A stretch of DNA of 10,383 nt, taken from contig JAEWIW010000031.1 of assembly GCA_023386855.1 (NCBI GenBank), positions 1 through 10,383 of the forward strand, in the 5' to 3' direction. This DNA comes from Bacteroidota bacterium (GTDB taxonomy: Bacteria; Bacteroidota; Bacteroidia; Chitinophagales; Chitinophagaceae). Positions 1 through 6,984 of this stretch are shown here, piece after piece. Position 1 is the stretch's first letter. The number at the start of each line of letters is the position of its first letter. Made by a program: the position numbers and the translations under genes. The notes below the pieces were generated by a model. That model worked only from the letters and a program-made list of their open reading frames with translations, was not told the origin of the DNA and ran no database searches.

Positions 1-2724
1 GCCCCAAGGGTTCAGATGATGAGTTTCCACCTGGCAGAATATTATTTCCGCAACCAGGATTATTCAAAAGCCATAGATGCCTACGAAGCAGTAAATCCTT
101 CCAACCTGAGTAATGATGAAGTAGCAGATCTAAAATTCAACCAGGGTTATTCCTATTTCACCGTTTCAAGATTCAACGAAGCAAAGCCATTGCTGAACGC
201 TATAAGGATGGATCCAAAGAATGCTCATTATATGGCTGCCAATTACTATTACGGTTATATTTCCTTCTACGATAAATCTTATAATGACGCGCTCCAGGCT
301 TTTCGCGTGGTAGAGAACGATCCAACTTATGGTAACCTCGTTCCCTATTATATTGCCACTATCATGTATACCCAAAGTGATAAGAAAAAGGCGCTGGACT
401 ATGCCAAAAAGAATGTTGACAAAGGTGGGCAATACTATGATCGTGAAATGAAGCAGCTTGTTGGTCATGGTCTTTTTGAGCAGCAGCAATACAAGGAAGC
501 CATTCCATACCTTGAAGCCTATATCAATAAAGCCGAATCGGTTCGAAGGGAAGATCTTTACGAGTTATCCTATAGTTACTACCAAACAGGCAACCTGGAT
601 AAAGCCATTACCGGCTTTCGCCAGCTTGGTGGAAAGGAAGATTCACTGGCGCAAAATGCCATGTATCTTTTGGGAGATGCTTACCTGAAAAAAGGGGAGA
701 AGGCAAATGCAAGGAACGCATTTCTATTTTGTGCTTCCAATAGCAGCAATGAAAAGCAAAGAGAGATCTCCATGTTTCATTATGCAAAACTTTCCTATGA
801 ATTAGGATACCAGGATATTGCTTTGTCTGAATTCCAGAAATTCCTCCAAACCTATCCCAACTCATCTTATTCCCAGGAAGCGCAGGAATTACTCGTAGGT
901 GTTCTTGCCAATACCAACAATTACAGAGATGCCTTGACCCTAATTGAAAAAGTGGGAACGCGCTCACAGGTTGCAAGGCAGTTTTATGCCAAGATACTGG
1001 TAGGAAGGGCAGCAGAACTGGTCAATGATGGTATGCTGGTAAGTGCGAATGAATTGCTGACCACAGCAGAAAAGCAGCCCGATAATAAAGCAGTTCTTCC
1101 TTATATCAATTTCTGGAAGGGTGAAATTTCTTACCGTTTGAATAAGATCGATGATGCCATCAAGTATCTATATGAGTACCTGAATTCAGGTCTTAGTGAC
1201 GCAGAAGTAAATCCTGCTCATGCAAGGTATAACCTGGGATACGCTTACCTTAAAAAAGAGAATTACCGCCAGGCACTGGGATTTTTTGAACAGGTGGTTA
1301 AAACCCCAAGGATCAATGCAAGCGCTGTTGAACAGGATGCTTATGTAAGAAGCGCTGATTGTTATTATATGAACCGCGACTTCAGAAGAGCTTCCCAGAT
1401 GTACGATAAAGTGCTTGATTATTCATGGCCGGCATCGGACTATGCAAGTTTCCAGAAAGCCATGATCGTAGGTATTAATAATGGAAGGGAAAAGATCAGC
1501 CTGCTTAGCGCCCTCAGCAGGAGGTATCCACAAAGTTCCCTGGTTCCTGATGCCAATATGGAAATTGCCAGTACCTATCTTTCAAATGAACAATACCGCG
1601 AAGCCATTCCATTCCTGAAGAATGTTCTCAGCGATCCTGGTGCTGCGCTGAAACCCAGGGCACACCTGCGTTTGGGCATCGCTTACTATAATATAGAAAA
1701 CAATAAAGACGCTTTAAACCAGTATACAACTTTATTGCAGCAATTCCCCAATACGCCGGAAGCGCAGGAAGGACTTGAAAATGCAAAAGCCATCTTTATT
1801 GAGGAAGGCCGCTCTTCCGAATATGTAAACTTCGCAAGGTCCATCGGCCAGGAAGTGACTTCATCACAGGAAGAACAACTTGCTTATGAAGAAGCGGAAG
1901 TACAGTTCAACAATGGAAACTTCCCCGCTGCTGCCAAAAAGTTTGAAGATTATCTTTCAAAATTCCCCGATGGCAAGCGTGCCATTGAAGCCTTGTATTA
2001 TAAAAGCGAGATCTATGCAAACCAGAAAGATCTTCAAAAAGCAGTTGAAGGTTATGAGCAACTGGCCGACAGGGTTCCCCATAAATTTGGAGAACGCGCT
2101 CTTACACAGGCAGCAAGGATCAATTTCTTTGACCTGAAAAATTATGAAAAGGCAGAAACTTATTTTGCTAAACTGAAAGAATTTGCATCAGGGCAGGAAA
2201 CAAGAATGGAAGCCATGCGTGGACTGTTGCGCAGCCAGTTCCAGTTAAAAAAATGGAATGAAGCGGTTCAGAATGCAAAAGACCTTCTTGAACAAAAAGG
2301 AGTTGGTACCGACGATCGTATACTGGCCAATATGGTAATGGCGAAGAGTTACCAGGAGAATAACCAGTGCGACCAGGCCATCACCAGTTATAGAACAGTG
2401 GCATCCTTAAGTAAAGCAGCTTATGGAGCCGAAGCAAGGTTCCAGATTGCAGCATGTTTCTTTGAGCAGGACAGGCTCAAGGATGCTGAAAAGGCCGCAT
2501 TCGAAGTGATCAATAAATCCGGTTCCTATGAAGAATGGGTTACAAGATCCTATCTCCTGTTAGGCGATATTTATTTTAAACAGAAAGATTATTTCAACGC
2601 CAAAGCCACTTTCCAGAGCGTAGTCGATAATGCAAAGCTTGAAGACCTGCGTAAGGAAGCAGAACGCAAATTGCAGATGGTGAATGAAGAGGAGAGTAAG
2701 GGCAGTAAAATTGAAAACCAGTAA
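1..2724 (+). CDS. Large tetratricopeptide-repeat (TPR) protein, 5' partial
   Basis: The reading frame is open from base 1 (Ala-Pro-Arg-Val-Gln precede the Met at base 16), so the true start, and probably a signal peptide, lie outside the window. The visible ~907 residues are almost wholly helical TPR repeats. At least 15 units with the spaced Tyr/Gly/Tyr/Ala/Phe pattern can be picked out, for example around residues 8-25, 153-170, 187-204, 413-435, 556-575 and 833-860 counted from the base-16 Met. The second half (from about 630) resembles the TPRs of YbgF/BamD-type envelope proteins. The C-terminus is charged and ends soon after the last repeat. TPR proteins are binding scaffolds; no catalytic motif is visible. 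The gene ends 6 bases before the barrel gene on the same strand, so the products probably act together, most likely in the periplasm. Family identity is firm; location and partner are inferred. Confidence 0.9.
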   Translation, partial: APRVQMMSFHLAEYYFRNQDYSKAIDAYEAVNPSNLSNDEVADLKFNQGYSYFTVSRFNEAKPLLNAIRMDPKNAHYMAANYYYGYISFYDKSYNDALQAFRVVENDPTYGNLVPYYIATIMYTQSDKKKALDYAKKNVDKGGQYYDREMKQLVGHGLFEQQQYKEAIPYLEAYINKAESVRREDLYELSYSYYQTGNLDKAITGFRQLGGKEDSLAQNAMYLLGDAYLKKGEKANARNAFLFCASNSSNEKQREISMFHYAKLSYELGYQDIALSEFQKFLQTYPNSSYSQEAQELLVGVLANTNNYRDALTLIEKVGTRSQVARQFYAKILVGRAAELVNDGMLVSANELLTTAEKQPDNKAVLPYINFWKGEISYRLNKIDDAIKYLYEYLNSGLSDAEVNPAHARYNLGYAYLKKENYRQALGFFEQVVKTPRINASAVEQDAYVRSADCYYMNRDFRRASQMYDKVLDYSWPASDYASFQKAMIVGINNGREKISLLSALSRRYPQSSLVPDANMEIASTYLSNEQYREAIPFLKNVLSDPGAALKPRAHLRLGIAYYNIENNKDALNQYTTLLQQFPNTPEAQEGLENAKAIFIEEGRSSEYVNFARSIGQEVTSSQEEQLAYEEAEVQFNNGNFPAAAKKFEDYLSKFPDGKRAIEALYYKSEIYANQKDLQKAVEGYEQLADRVPHKFGERALTQAARINFFDLKNYEKAETYFAKLKEFASGQETRMEAMRGLLRSQFQLKKWNEAVQNAKDLLEQKGVGTDDRILANMVMAKSYQENNQCDQAITSYRTVASLSKAAYGAEARFQIAACFFEQDRLKDAEKAAFEVINKSGSYEEWVTRSYLLLGDIYFKQKDYFNAKATFQSVVDNAKLEDLRKEAERKLQMVNEEESKGSKIENQ

Positions 2725-2730
2725 CCTATC

Positions 2731-4383
2731 ATGAATCAAATCAGCACCATGTCAATAAAAGGAATATTAATATCGGGGTTATTGTTAGGATGTGTAGCAG
2801 TGTCAGAAGCACAGGATACCACTAAAAAAAGAACTATTGAAATCAGTTCTGCATTCAAGCCTGTAATACGCGAAGCAGCCAAAGTGAATTTCAGTGCATC
2901 CGCCCCAAATACAGATACCACGAGGCCTGTATTGAAATATGATCTTCCTGCAGAAAAATTATTATTTGTTTACCAGCCAGGAGAACTGAAGCCACTCGCA
3001 TTTGAACCCGATAGCAATGCCGCTTGGTCGCTGTCAAACTATATTAAGGCAGGCGTAGGCAATGTTCATCTTCCTTACATTAAGGCAGGACTTAGTTTCG
3101 GAGATGGAGAAAATACTTTTTTCAATATCCTTGCCGATCATTATACCTCCAAGGGTAAACTTGAAAACCAGAAGCACAGCTATAGCAGGATAGGAGCAGC
3201 GGCAACCTATAAAACAGCCAGTGATCTTGAATTCAATGGTTCGATTGGTGTATCAAACAATGATTATTTTCTATATGGAGCGCCTGATTCATTAGACCTC
3301 ACAAAGGAAGATCTGAAGCAAAGGTTTCAACAACTGGATCTTAACCTCGGTATGAGAAATACTGTTCCTACAGAGCTCGGCCTGAATTATGATCCTTCCT
3401 TACGCTTCAATGTATTTACCGATAATCATTATCAAAAAGGTTCGGAAGTCAATACTGTAGTCAGTTTGCCTGTTACCAAAACACTTGGCAAAACAACCGG
3501 GTTCAGGTTAGGACTTACAGCAGACATGACTAATTATAAAAGACAGGAAAAAGAAAGTATCTCCAATAATATTTTTCTTATCCAGCCTGCACTGCAATTC
3601 AAAACACCAAATTTCTTTTTGCATGCAGGTATAACGCCTTCCTGGGACAATGGCAATTTTTATATGTTGCCGAACCTGATGGCCGATATCACCACCAGCG
3701 ACCAGCGGCTGACCCTCCAGTTGGGATGGATTGGGTATTATAACAAGGGTTCATACCAGCGTTTTTCCACCATTAATCCATGGCTTGCTCAACCCGATTC
3801 ATTGCTTAATGATCGTGTGAACGAGATCTATGCAGGAGTGAAGGGTTCATTGCTCGATCATTTCAGTTATTCAGCCAAGGTTGGCTTACAAAAGCATCGC
3901 AATATTCCATTGTTTGTAAACAATACTATTGACCAAAAAGATTTCATTGCCATATATGAACCGGAACTGAGCATACTCAATACCCATGCTGAAGCACAGT
4001 ACACAGTAGGTGAACAGTTCAGTGCAAAGGCGGCTTTTGATTTTCGTTCTTTCGCCAAGCAGAAGCAGGAACTCCAGGCCTGGGGAATACTTCCACTGGA
4101 ACTGAATGCCACACTTCGCTGGCAGGTAATGAAAGACCTTTACGTAAACTCCGGTTTATGGGCTTTCGATGGCGCAAAGTATATGGGCCTGAATGGTGAA
4201 AGTTATAAAGGGGAAACCGGCTTCGACCTGAATGCAGGCGTAGAATTCAAAGTAGTGAAGAATCTCAGTCTCTGGGTGCAGTTCAATAATATTCTCAATA
4301 ACAATTATGAAAGATGGCACCGTTACGAGGTATTTGGATTTAATGTCCTGGGCGGTATCATCTATAGCTTCAACCAGCAATAG
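2731..4383 (+). CDS. TonB-receptor-like outer-membrane beta-barrel without plug domain
   Basis: The product is 550 residues with an N-terminal signal sequence: a hydrophobic stretch at residues 10-24 and a likely signal peptidase I site Ser-Glu-Ala|Gln at 27/28. An internal Leu-Leu-Gly-Cys (18-21) also resembles a lipobox, so lipidation cannot be excluded. A second Met at base 2749 gives a cleaner signal peptide and may be the real start. Residues ~34-95 form a non-barrel segment with the core AFKPVIREA and Pro-rich stretches. From ~100 onward the sequence alternates polar and hydrophobic/aromatic residues as in outer-membrane strands, and it ends in an aromatic strand (IIYSF near the C-terminus). 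It is far shorter than a classical TonB-dependent receptor, and I see no plug domain or carboxypeptidase-like N-terminal domain. Such proteins are often labelled TonB-dependent receptor by barrel similarity; the substrate is unknown. It lies 6 bases downstream of the TPR gene, indicating co-transcription and probably a shared complex. Confidence 0.7.
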   Translation: MNQISTMSIKGILISGLLLGCVAVSEAQDTTKKRTIEISSAFKPVIREAAKVNFSASAPNTDTTRPVLKYDLPAEKLLFVYQPGELKPLAFEPDSNAAWSLSNYIKAGVGNVHLPYIKAGLSFGDGENTFFNILADHYTSKGKLENQKHSYSRIGAAATYKTASDLEFNGSIGVSNNDYFLYGAPDSLDLTKEDLKQRFQQLDLNLGMRNTVPTELGLNYDPSLRFNVFTDNHYQKGSEVNTVVSLPVTKTLGKTTGFRLGLTADMTNYKRQEKESISNNIFLIQPALQFKTPNFFLHAGITPSWDNGNFYMLPNLMADITTSDQRLTLQLGWIGYYNKGSYQRFSTINPWLAQPDSLLNDRVNEIYAGVKGSLLDHFSYSAKVGLQKHRNIPLFVNNTIDQKDFIAIYEPELSILNTHAEAQYTVGEQFSAKAAFDFRSFAKQKQELQAWGILPLELNATLRWQVMKDLYVNSGLWAFDGAKYMGLNGESYKGETGFDLNAGVEFKVVKNLSLWVQFNNILNNNYERWHRYEVFGFNVLGGIIYSFNQQ

Positions 4384-4435
4384 TGTTTTTTTATTCAGCT
4401 GAAATATTGTTGCTTCGCATAGAAATTCCGTGGAA

Positions 4436-5053
4436 ATGATTGAAGTGCTCAAAAGCTATCTTGTTCAACATAATAACATCAGCATACCGGGGCTGGGCAC
4501 CATTTACGTGGAGCGGCTGCCGGCAAGAACTGATTTTGTGAACAGGACCATACTTCCACCCGCATACCAGTACAGGTTCGATAAGTATTTTGATGCTCCT
4601 GATAAGCAATTTTTCAATTACCTGGCAGCTGAAAAAAAGATCGCTGATTTTGAAGCCATCAAATTGTATAATGAATGGGCATTGGCTTTCAGGAACAGGA
4701 TCCGGGCCGAAGAAATGGTAAGCTGGGAAGGCATTGGTACATTACAGCAGGATGCTTCGGGAGAAATTTTATTTGAACCCGAAAGCCAGGAAACGGGTTA
4801 TTTTTCTCCGGTAAAAGCAGAAAGAATCATCAGGACAGATGCCTCACATGCCATGCTTGTTGGAGACAAAGAAACCACCAGCGTGGAAATGACAGAGTAC
4901 CTGAGTGAGCCGGCATCGGGCAGCACCAGTAAATGGCTTATTGCCGCCATAGTGATCGCCCTGGTTGCCATGCTGCTTCTTTTCTTCCGTTTTAATATTG
5001 CAGGCCTTAATATTGAAGCAACTTCCAACCAACAGAAGGTGAATACCCGCTAA
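4436..5053 (+). CDS. HU-CCDC81-like protein with one transmembrane helix
   Basis: The product is 205 residues from the ATG at 4436; an in-frame GTG at 4430 would add two residues. Residues 1-~55 (MIEVLKSYLVQHNNISIPGLG, then a Gly-Thr-Ile-Tyr-Val strand) match the first bacterial HU-CCDC81 domain, whose members start with a short helix followed by an I-P-G-x-G turn. Residues ~57-115 (helix FFNYLAAEKKIADFEA, then VSWEGIGTL) match the second HU-CCDC81 domain. A polar linker leads to one hydrophobic helix at ~166-186, followed by only ~19 residues. I expect an N-in topology with the HU-like part in the cytoplasm. Relatives in this phylum often carry a peptidoglycan-binding SPOR domain after the helix; none is present here. 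The gene is 52 bases after the barrel and 1 base before the methyltransferase, so probably in the same operon. Whether it binds DNA is unproven. Confidence 0.75.
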   Translation: MIEVLKSYLVQHNNISIPGLGTIYVERLPARTDFVNRTILPPAYQYRFDKYFDAPDKQFFNYLAAEKKIADFEAIKLYNEWALAFRNRIRAEEMVSWEGIGTLQQDASGEILFEPESQETGYFSPVKAERIIRTDASHAMLVGDKETTSVEMTEYLSEPASGSTSKWLIAAIVIALVAMLLLFFRFNIAGLNIEATSNQQKVNTR

Positions 5054-5054
5054 A

Positions 5055-5942
5055 ATGATCCATTACAACAATTGTCCTATCTGCGGTTCTGACAAGATCA
5101 GGCATTATTTATACGCTGTTGACCATACCGTTTCACATAAGCAGTTTGCCATTTGGTACTGCGAAAACTGCACAGGTATGTTCACACAGGATGTCCCGGA
5201 TGAAAAAGAAATTGGTGAATACTATCGTTCTGAAAATTATATTTCACATAGTGATACGCAGAAAGGGCTGGTCAATTCATTATACCACCGTGTCAGGAAG
5301 ATTACGCTGAAGCAGAAACAAAAACTGATCGAAAACATAAACCTGGGAACTACTAAACGCCTCCTGGATATAGGAGCGGGTACAGGTGCGTTTGCCATAC
5401 ATATGCAAAGAGCCGGGTGGTCGGTGAAAGGCCTGGAACCTGATGCTTCGGCAAGAAACCTGGCATTCCAGGTAAACCAGGTAAGCCTTGATCCTCCCGA
5501 CCAGCTTTTCCAGTTTACCCCAGCCTCTTTTGATGTGATCACCATGTGGCATGTGCTTGAACATGTACATCAATTGCATGGCTACCTGCAGCAGGCCAGG
5601 AAAATACTGAAGAAGGGTGGTCACCTTGTGGTTGCAGTGCCCAATTATATTTCGGGCGACGCAGGTCATTACCAGCAATATTGGGCTGCATATGATGTAC
5701 CCAGGCATCTTTACCATTTTTCGCCTTCCTCAATGAGGATATTGATGCAGCAGCATGGTTTTAAAATAAAAAAGATCAAACCTATGTGGTTCGACAGCTT
5801 CTATGTAAGCATGCTAAGCGAACAATACAGGACGGGCAATTCAGAACTGGTGAAAGCTGTTCAACAGGGATTTTCTTCCAATTTCTCAGCCCTGCTGAAA
5901 AAGGAAAAAGCCAGTTCCCTGGTCTACATTATAGAATCCTGA
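5055..5942 (+). CDS. Class I SAM-dependent methyltransferase with Cys4 zinc-ribbon-like N-terminus
   Basis: The product is 295 residues. Near the N-terminus two CxxC pairs (Cys7/Cys10 and Cys36/Cys39) are spaced like a zinc ribbon. The methyltransferase fold follows: glycine-rich motif I LLDIGAGTGAF (103-113) for S-adenosylmethionine binding, an acidic residue at the end of strand 2 in GLEPD (126-130), the motif FDVITMWHVLEHV (159-171) and a late strand LVVAVPN (191-197). The segment PRHLYHFSP (216-224) is characteristic of the Methyltransf_23/UbiG-like group. The acceptor substrate is not evident; relatives act on small molecules, lipids or glycans. The start codon lies 1 base after the preceding stop, which supports translational coupling with the HU-CCDC81 gene. 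It ends 20 bases from the convergent glutaminyl cyclase gene, with no clear terminator between them. Family assignment is strong, function open. Confidence 0.93.
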   Translation: MIHYNNCPICGSDKIRHYLYAVDHTVSHKQFAIWYCENCTGMFTQDVPDEKEIGEYYRSENYISHSDTQKGLVNSLYHRVRKITLKQKQKLIENINLGTTKRLLDIGAGTGAFAIHMQRAGWSVKGLEPDASARNLAFQVNQVSLDPPDQLFQFTPASFDVITMWHVLEHVHQLHGYLQQARKILKKGGHLVVAVPNYISGDAGHYQQYWAAYDVPRHLYHFSPSSMRILMQQHGFKIKKIKPMWFDSFYVSMLSEQYRTGNSELVKAVQQGFSSNFSALLKKEKASSLVYIIES

Positions 5943-5962
5943 AGCCGTATTTACACATTACA

Positions 5963-6757
5963 CTACTGTATCCTGATCTCAAAAAGCGCAGGCCATCTTT
6001 TACCGGTGACATAGATCTTTTTGCTGGCGGAGTCATAAGCGATGCCATTGAGAAAATCCATTTCAGGATTGGATGCTTCCAGTTCCTGCTGGATCTTTTT
6101 AAAGTCGAGTCTTCCCACCACAGATCCTGTAGCCGGGTCAATCTTAAGTATATAAGGCGTTTGCCATTGGTTGGCATAAATAAATCCTTCGATATATTCC
6201 AGCTCGTTCAGGTTGGGAACCGGTCCGTAATTATCGGTTACAGATAGTGTTTTCACCAGCTTTACCGAGTCTGGGGTCATATAAAAAAGATTACTGGTGC
6301 CATCACTCATGATCAGGTATTGACCATCATTGGTAATGCCCCATCCTTCAGTAGGATAATTGAATTCACCGGTTTTTTTGAAAGTTTCCGCATCATAGAT
6401 GAATCCTTTTTTATTCTGCCAGGTGAGCTGGTAGATCCGGTTATTGAGAATGGTGATCCCTTCACCGAAAAATTGCTCTGCCAGGTTAACCTTTTTATCG
6501 ATCTCCCCGGTTTGAAGGTTAAGCGGCCCCAGCCAGCTTGTATTGGGCATCCCTGTACTTTCCAGCAACTGCCCATTATGAACCACCAGTCCCTGTGTAA
6601 AGGATGCTGTATCGTGGGGGTATTTTTTTACTACCTGGAAAAGTATTGATGGCACTGAAGCTGAAGAATCATCCATGGAATCACTGTTTGAATCATTAGA
6701 ACCACAGGAATACAAAAGGGTCAGGACAAACAAAATAACCGGGAGAAAATTTTTCAT
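5963..6757 (-). CDS. Glutaminyl-peptide cyclotransferase (beta-propeller type), lipoprotein
   Basis: This enzyme converts N-terminal glutamine of proteins to pyroglutamate. The 264-residue product begins with a short lipoprotein signal peptide ending in Leu-Tyr-Ser-Cys (Cys18), followed by a Ser/Asp-rich linker to ~35, so it is probably tethered to an envelope membrane. The rest matches the plant-type (type I) glutamine cyclotransferase family along its length: FTQGL (53-57), ES at 66-67, FGEGIT (97-102), LTW (111-113), GWG (138-140), LNELE (183-187), ANQW (195-198), LNGIAYD (236-242) and VTGKRWP (250-256). These repeats correspond to the five-bladed propeller known for the family. Length is normal and no break is seen. 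It stands alone on this strand. Several exported proteins encoded nearby are predicted to expose Gln after signal peptidase cleavage, which fits its role. Confidence 0.93.
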   Translation of the reverse strand: MKNFLPVILFVLTLLYSCGSNDSNSDSMDDSSASVPSILFQVVKKYPHDTASFTQGLVVHNGQLLESTGMPNTSWLGPLNLQTGEIDKKVNLAEQFFGEGITILNNRIYQLTWQNKKGFIYDAETFKKTGEFNYPTEGWGITNDGQYLIMSDGTSNLFYMTPDSVKLVKTLSVTDNYGPVPNLNELEYIEGFIYANQWQTPYILKIDPATGSVVGRLDFKKIQQELEASNPEMDFLNGIAYDSASKKIYVTGKRWPALFEIRIQ

Positions 6758-6773
6758 AACGATATCTATTCGT

Positions 6774-6781
6774 CAAAAATA
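6774..6781 (-). promoter_or_regulatory. Candidate Bacteroidota -7 promoter element for the cyclase gene
   Basis: On the minus strand this reads TATTTTTG, an exact match to the Bacteroidota -7 consensus TAnnTTTG, ending 16 bases upstream of the cyclase ATG. I do not see a convincing TTG-type -33 element at the expected distance, and the region is AT-rich, so the match could be chance. Confidence 0.4.
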
Positions 6782-6818
6782 CCAAATAGCACCAGTTTAC
6801 CGATTAGAATTGCTGATT

Positions 6819-6984
6819 TTAGGTTTTTGATTTTGCTGTTTCAGGATTTTTAAGTTGTTTTACGTACCAATCCTCTGATATTCCTCCCCCAAGCCTGACA
6901 TTCACCCAATCATTCCCAATCCGTATGAATGCCGTCTCCATGCATTCCTATGTAGCGCCATCCACCAAAGAATGTTGCTACCAT
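6819..6984 (-). pseudogene. Possible frameshifted short coding remnant upstream of the cyclase gene
   Basis: The 225-base gap between the cyclase and protease genes holds minus-strand sequence that reads like protein in two successive frames. One frame starts at the ATG at 6984-6982 and gives MVATFFGGWRYIGMHGDGIH and a few more residues before a stop. The other runs to the TAA at 6819 and contains NDWVNVRLGGGISEDWYVKQ. The frames switch at a 7-base direct repeat with a 10-base period (6905-6911 and 6915-6921). Removing one 10-base unit joins both parts into a continuous reading of about 51 codons without stops. The second frame alone also offers a 40-codon ORF from the ATG at 6941, with an AGGA-like sequence just upstream. 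I recognise no family. It may be a decayed gene end, a tiny gene, or chance; confidence is low. Confidence 0.2.

Noticed and set aside
1..2724. DNA-level tandem repeats in the TPR gene
   Set aside because: The repeats are visible only at the protein level; the nucleotide sequences of the units have diverged, so there is no sign of recent duplication.
4394..4403. 10-base palindrome TTCAGCTGAA between the barrel and HU-CCDC81 genes, next to a short T run
   Set aside because: It is too short to form a stable hairpin, and the T run precedes it instead of following it, so it is not a terminator; chance palindromes of this size are common.
4430..4435. GTG at 4430 as start of the HU-CCDC81 gene
   Set aside because: The ATG six bases later gives the N-terminus expected for the family (a short helix then I-P-G-x-G); GTG remains possible but adds only two residues.
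5280..5717. 145-codon open frame on the minus strand inside the methyltransferase gene
   Set aside because: It lies wholly antisense to a gene with clear family motifs, and its own translation shows no recognisable domain.
5786..6247. 153-codon + frame spanning the methyltransferase end and the cyclase 3' part
   Set aside because: It overlaps two well-supported genes in other frames; the residues look like a shadow of both.
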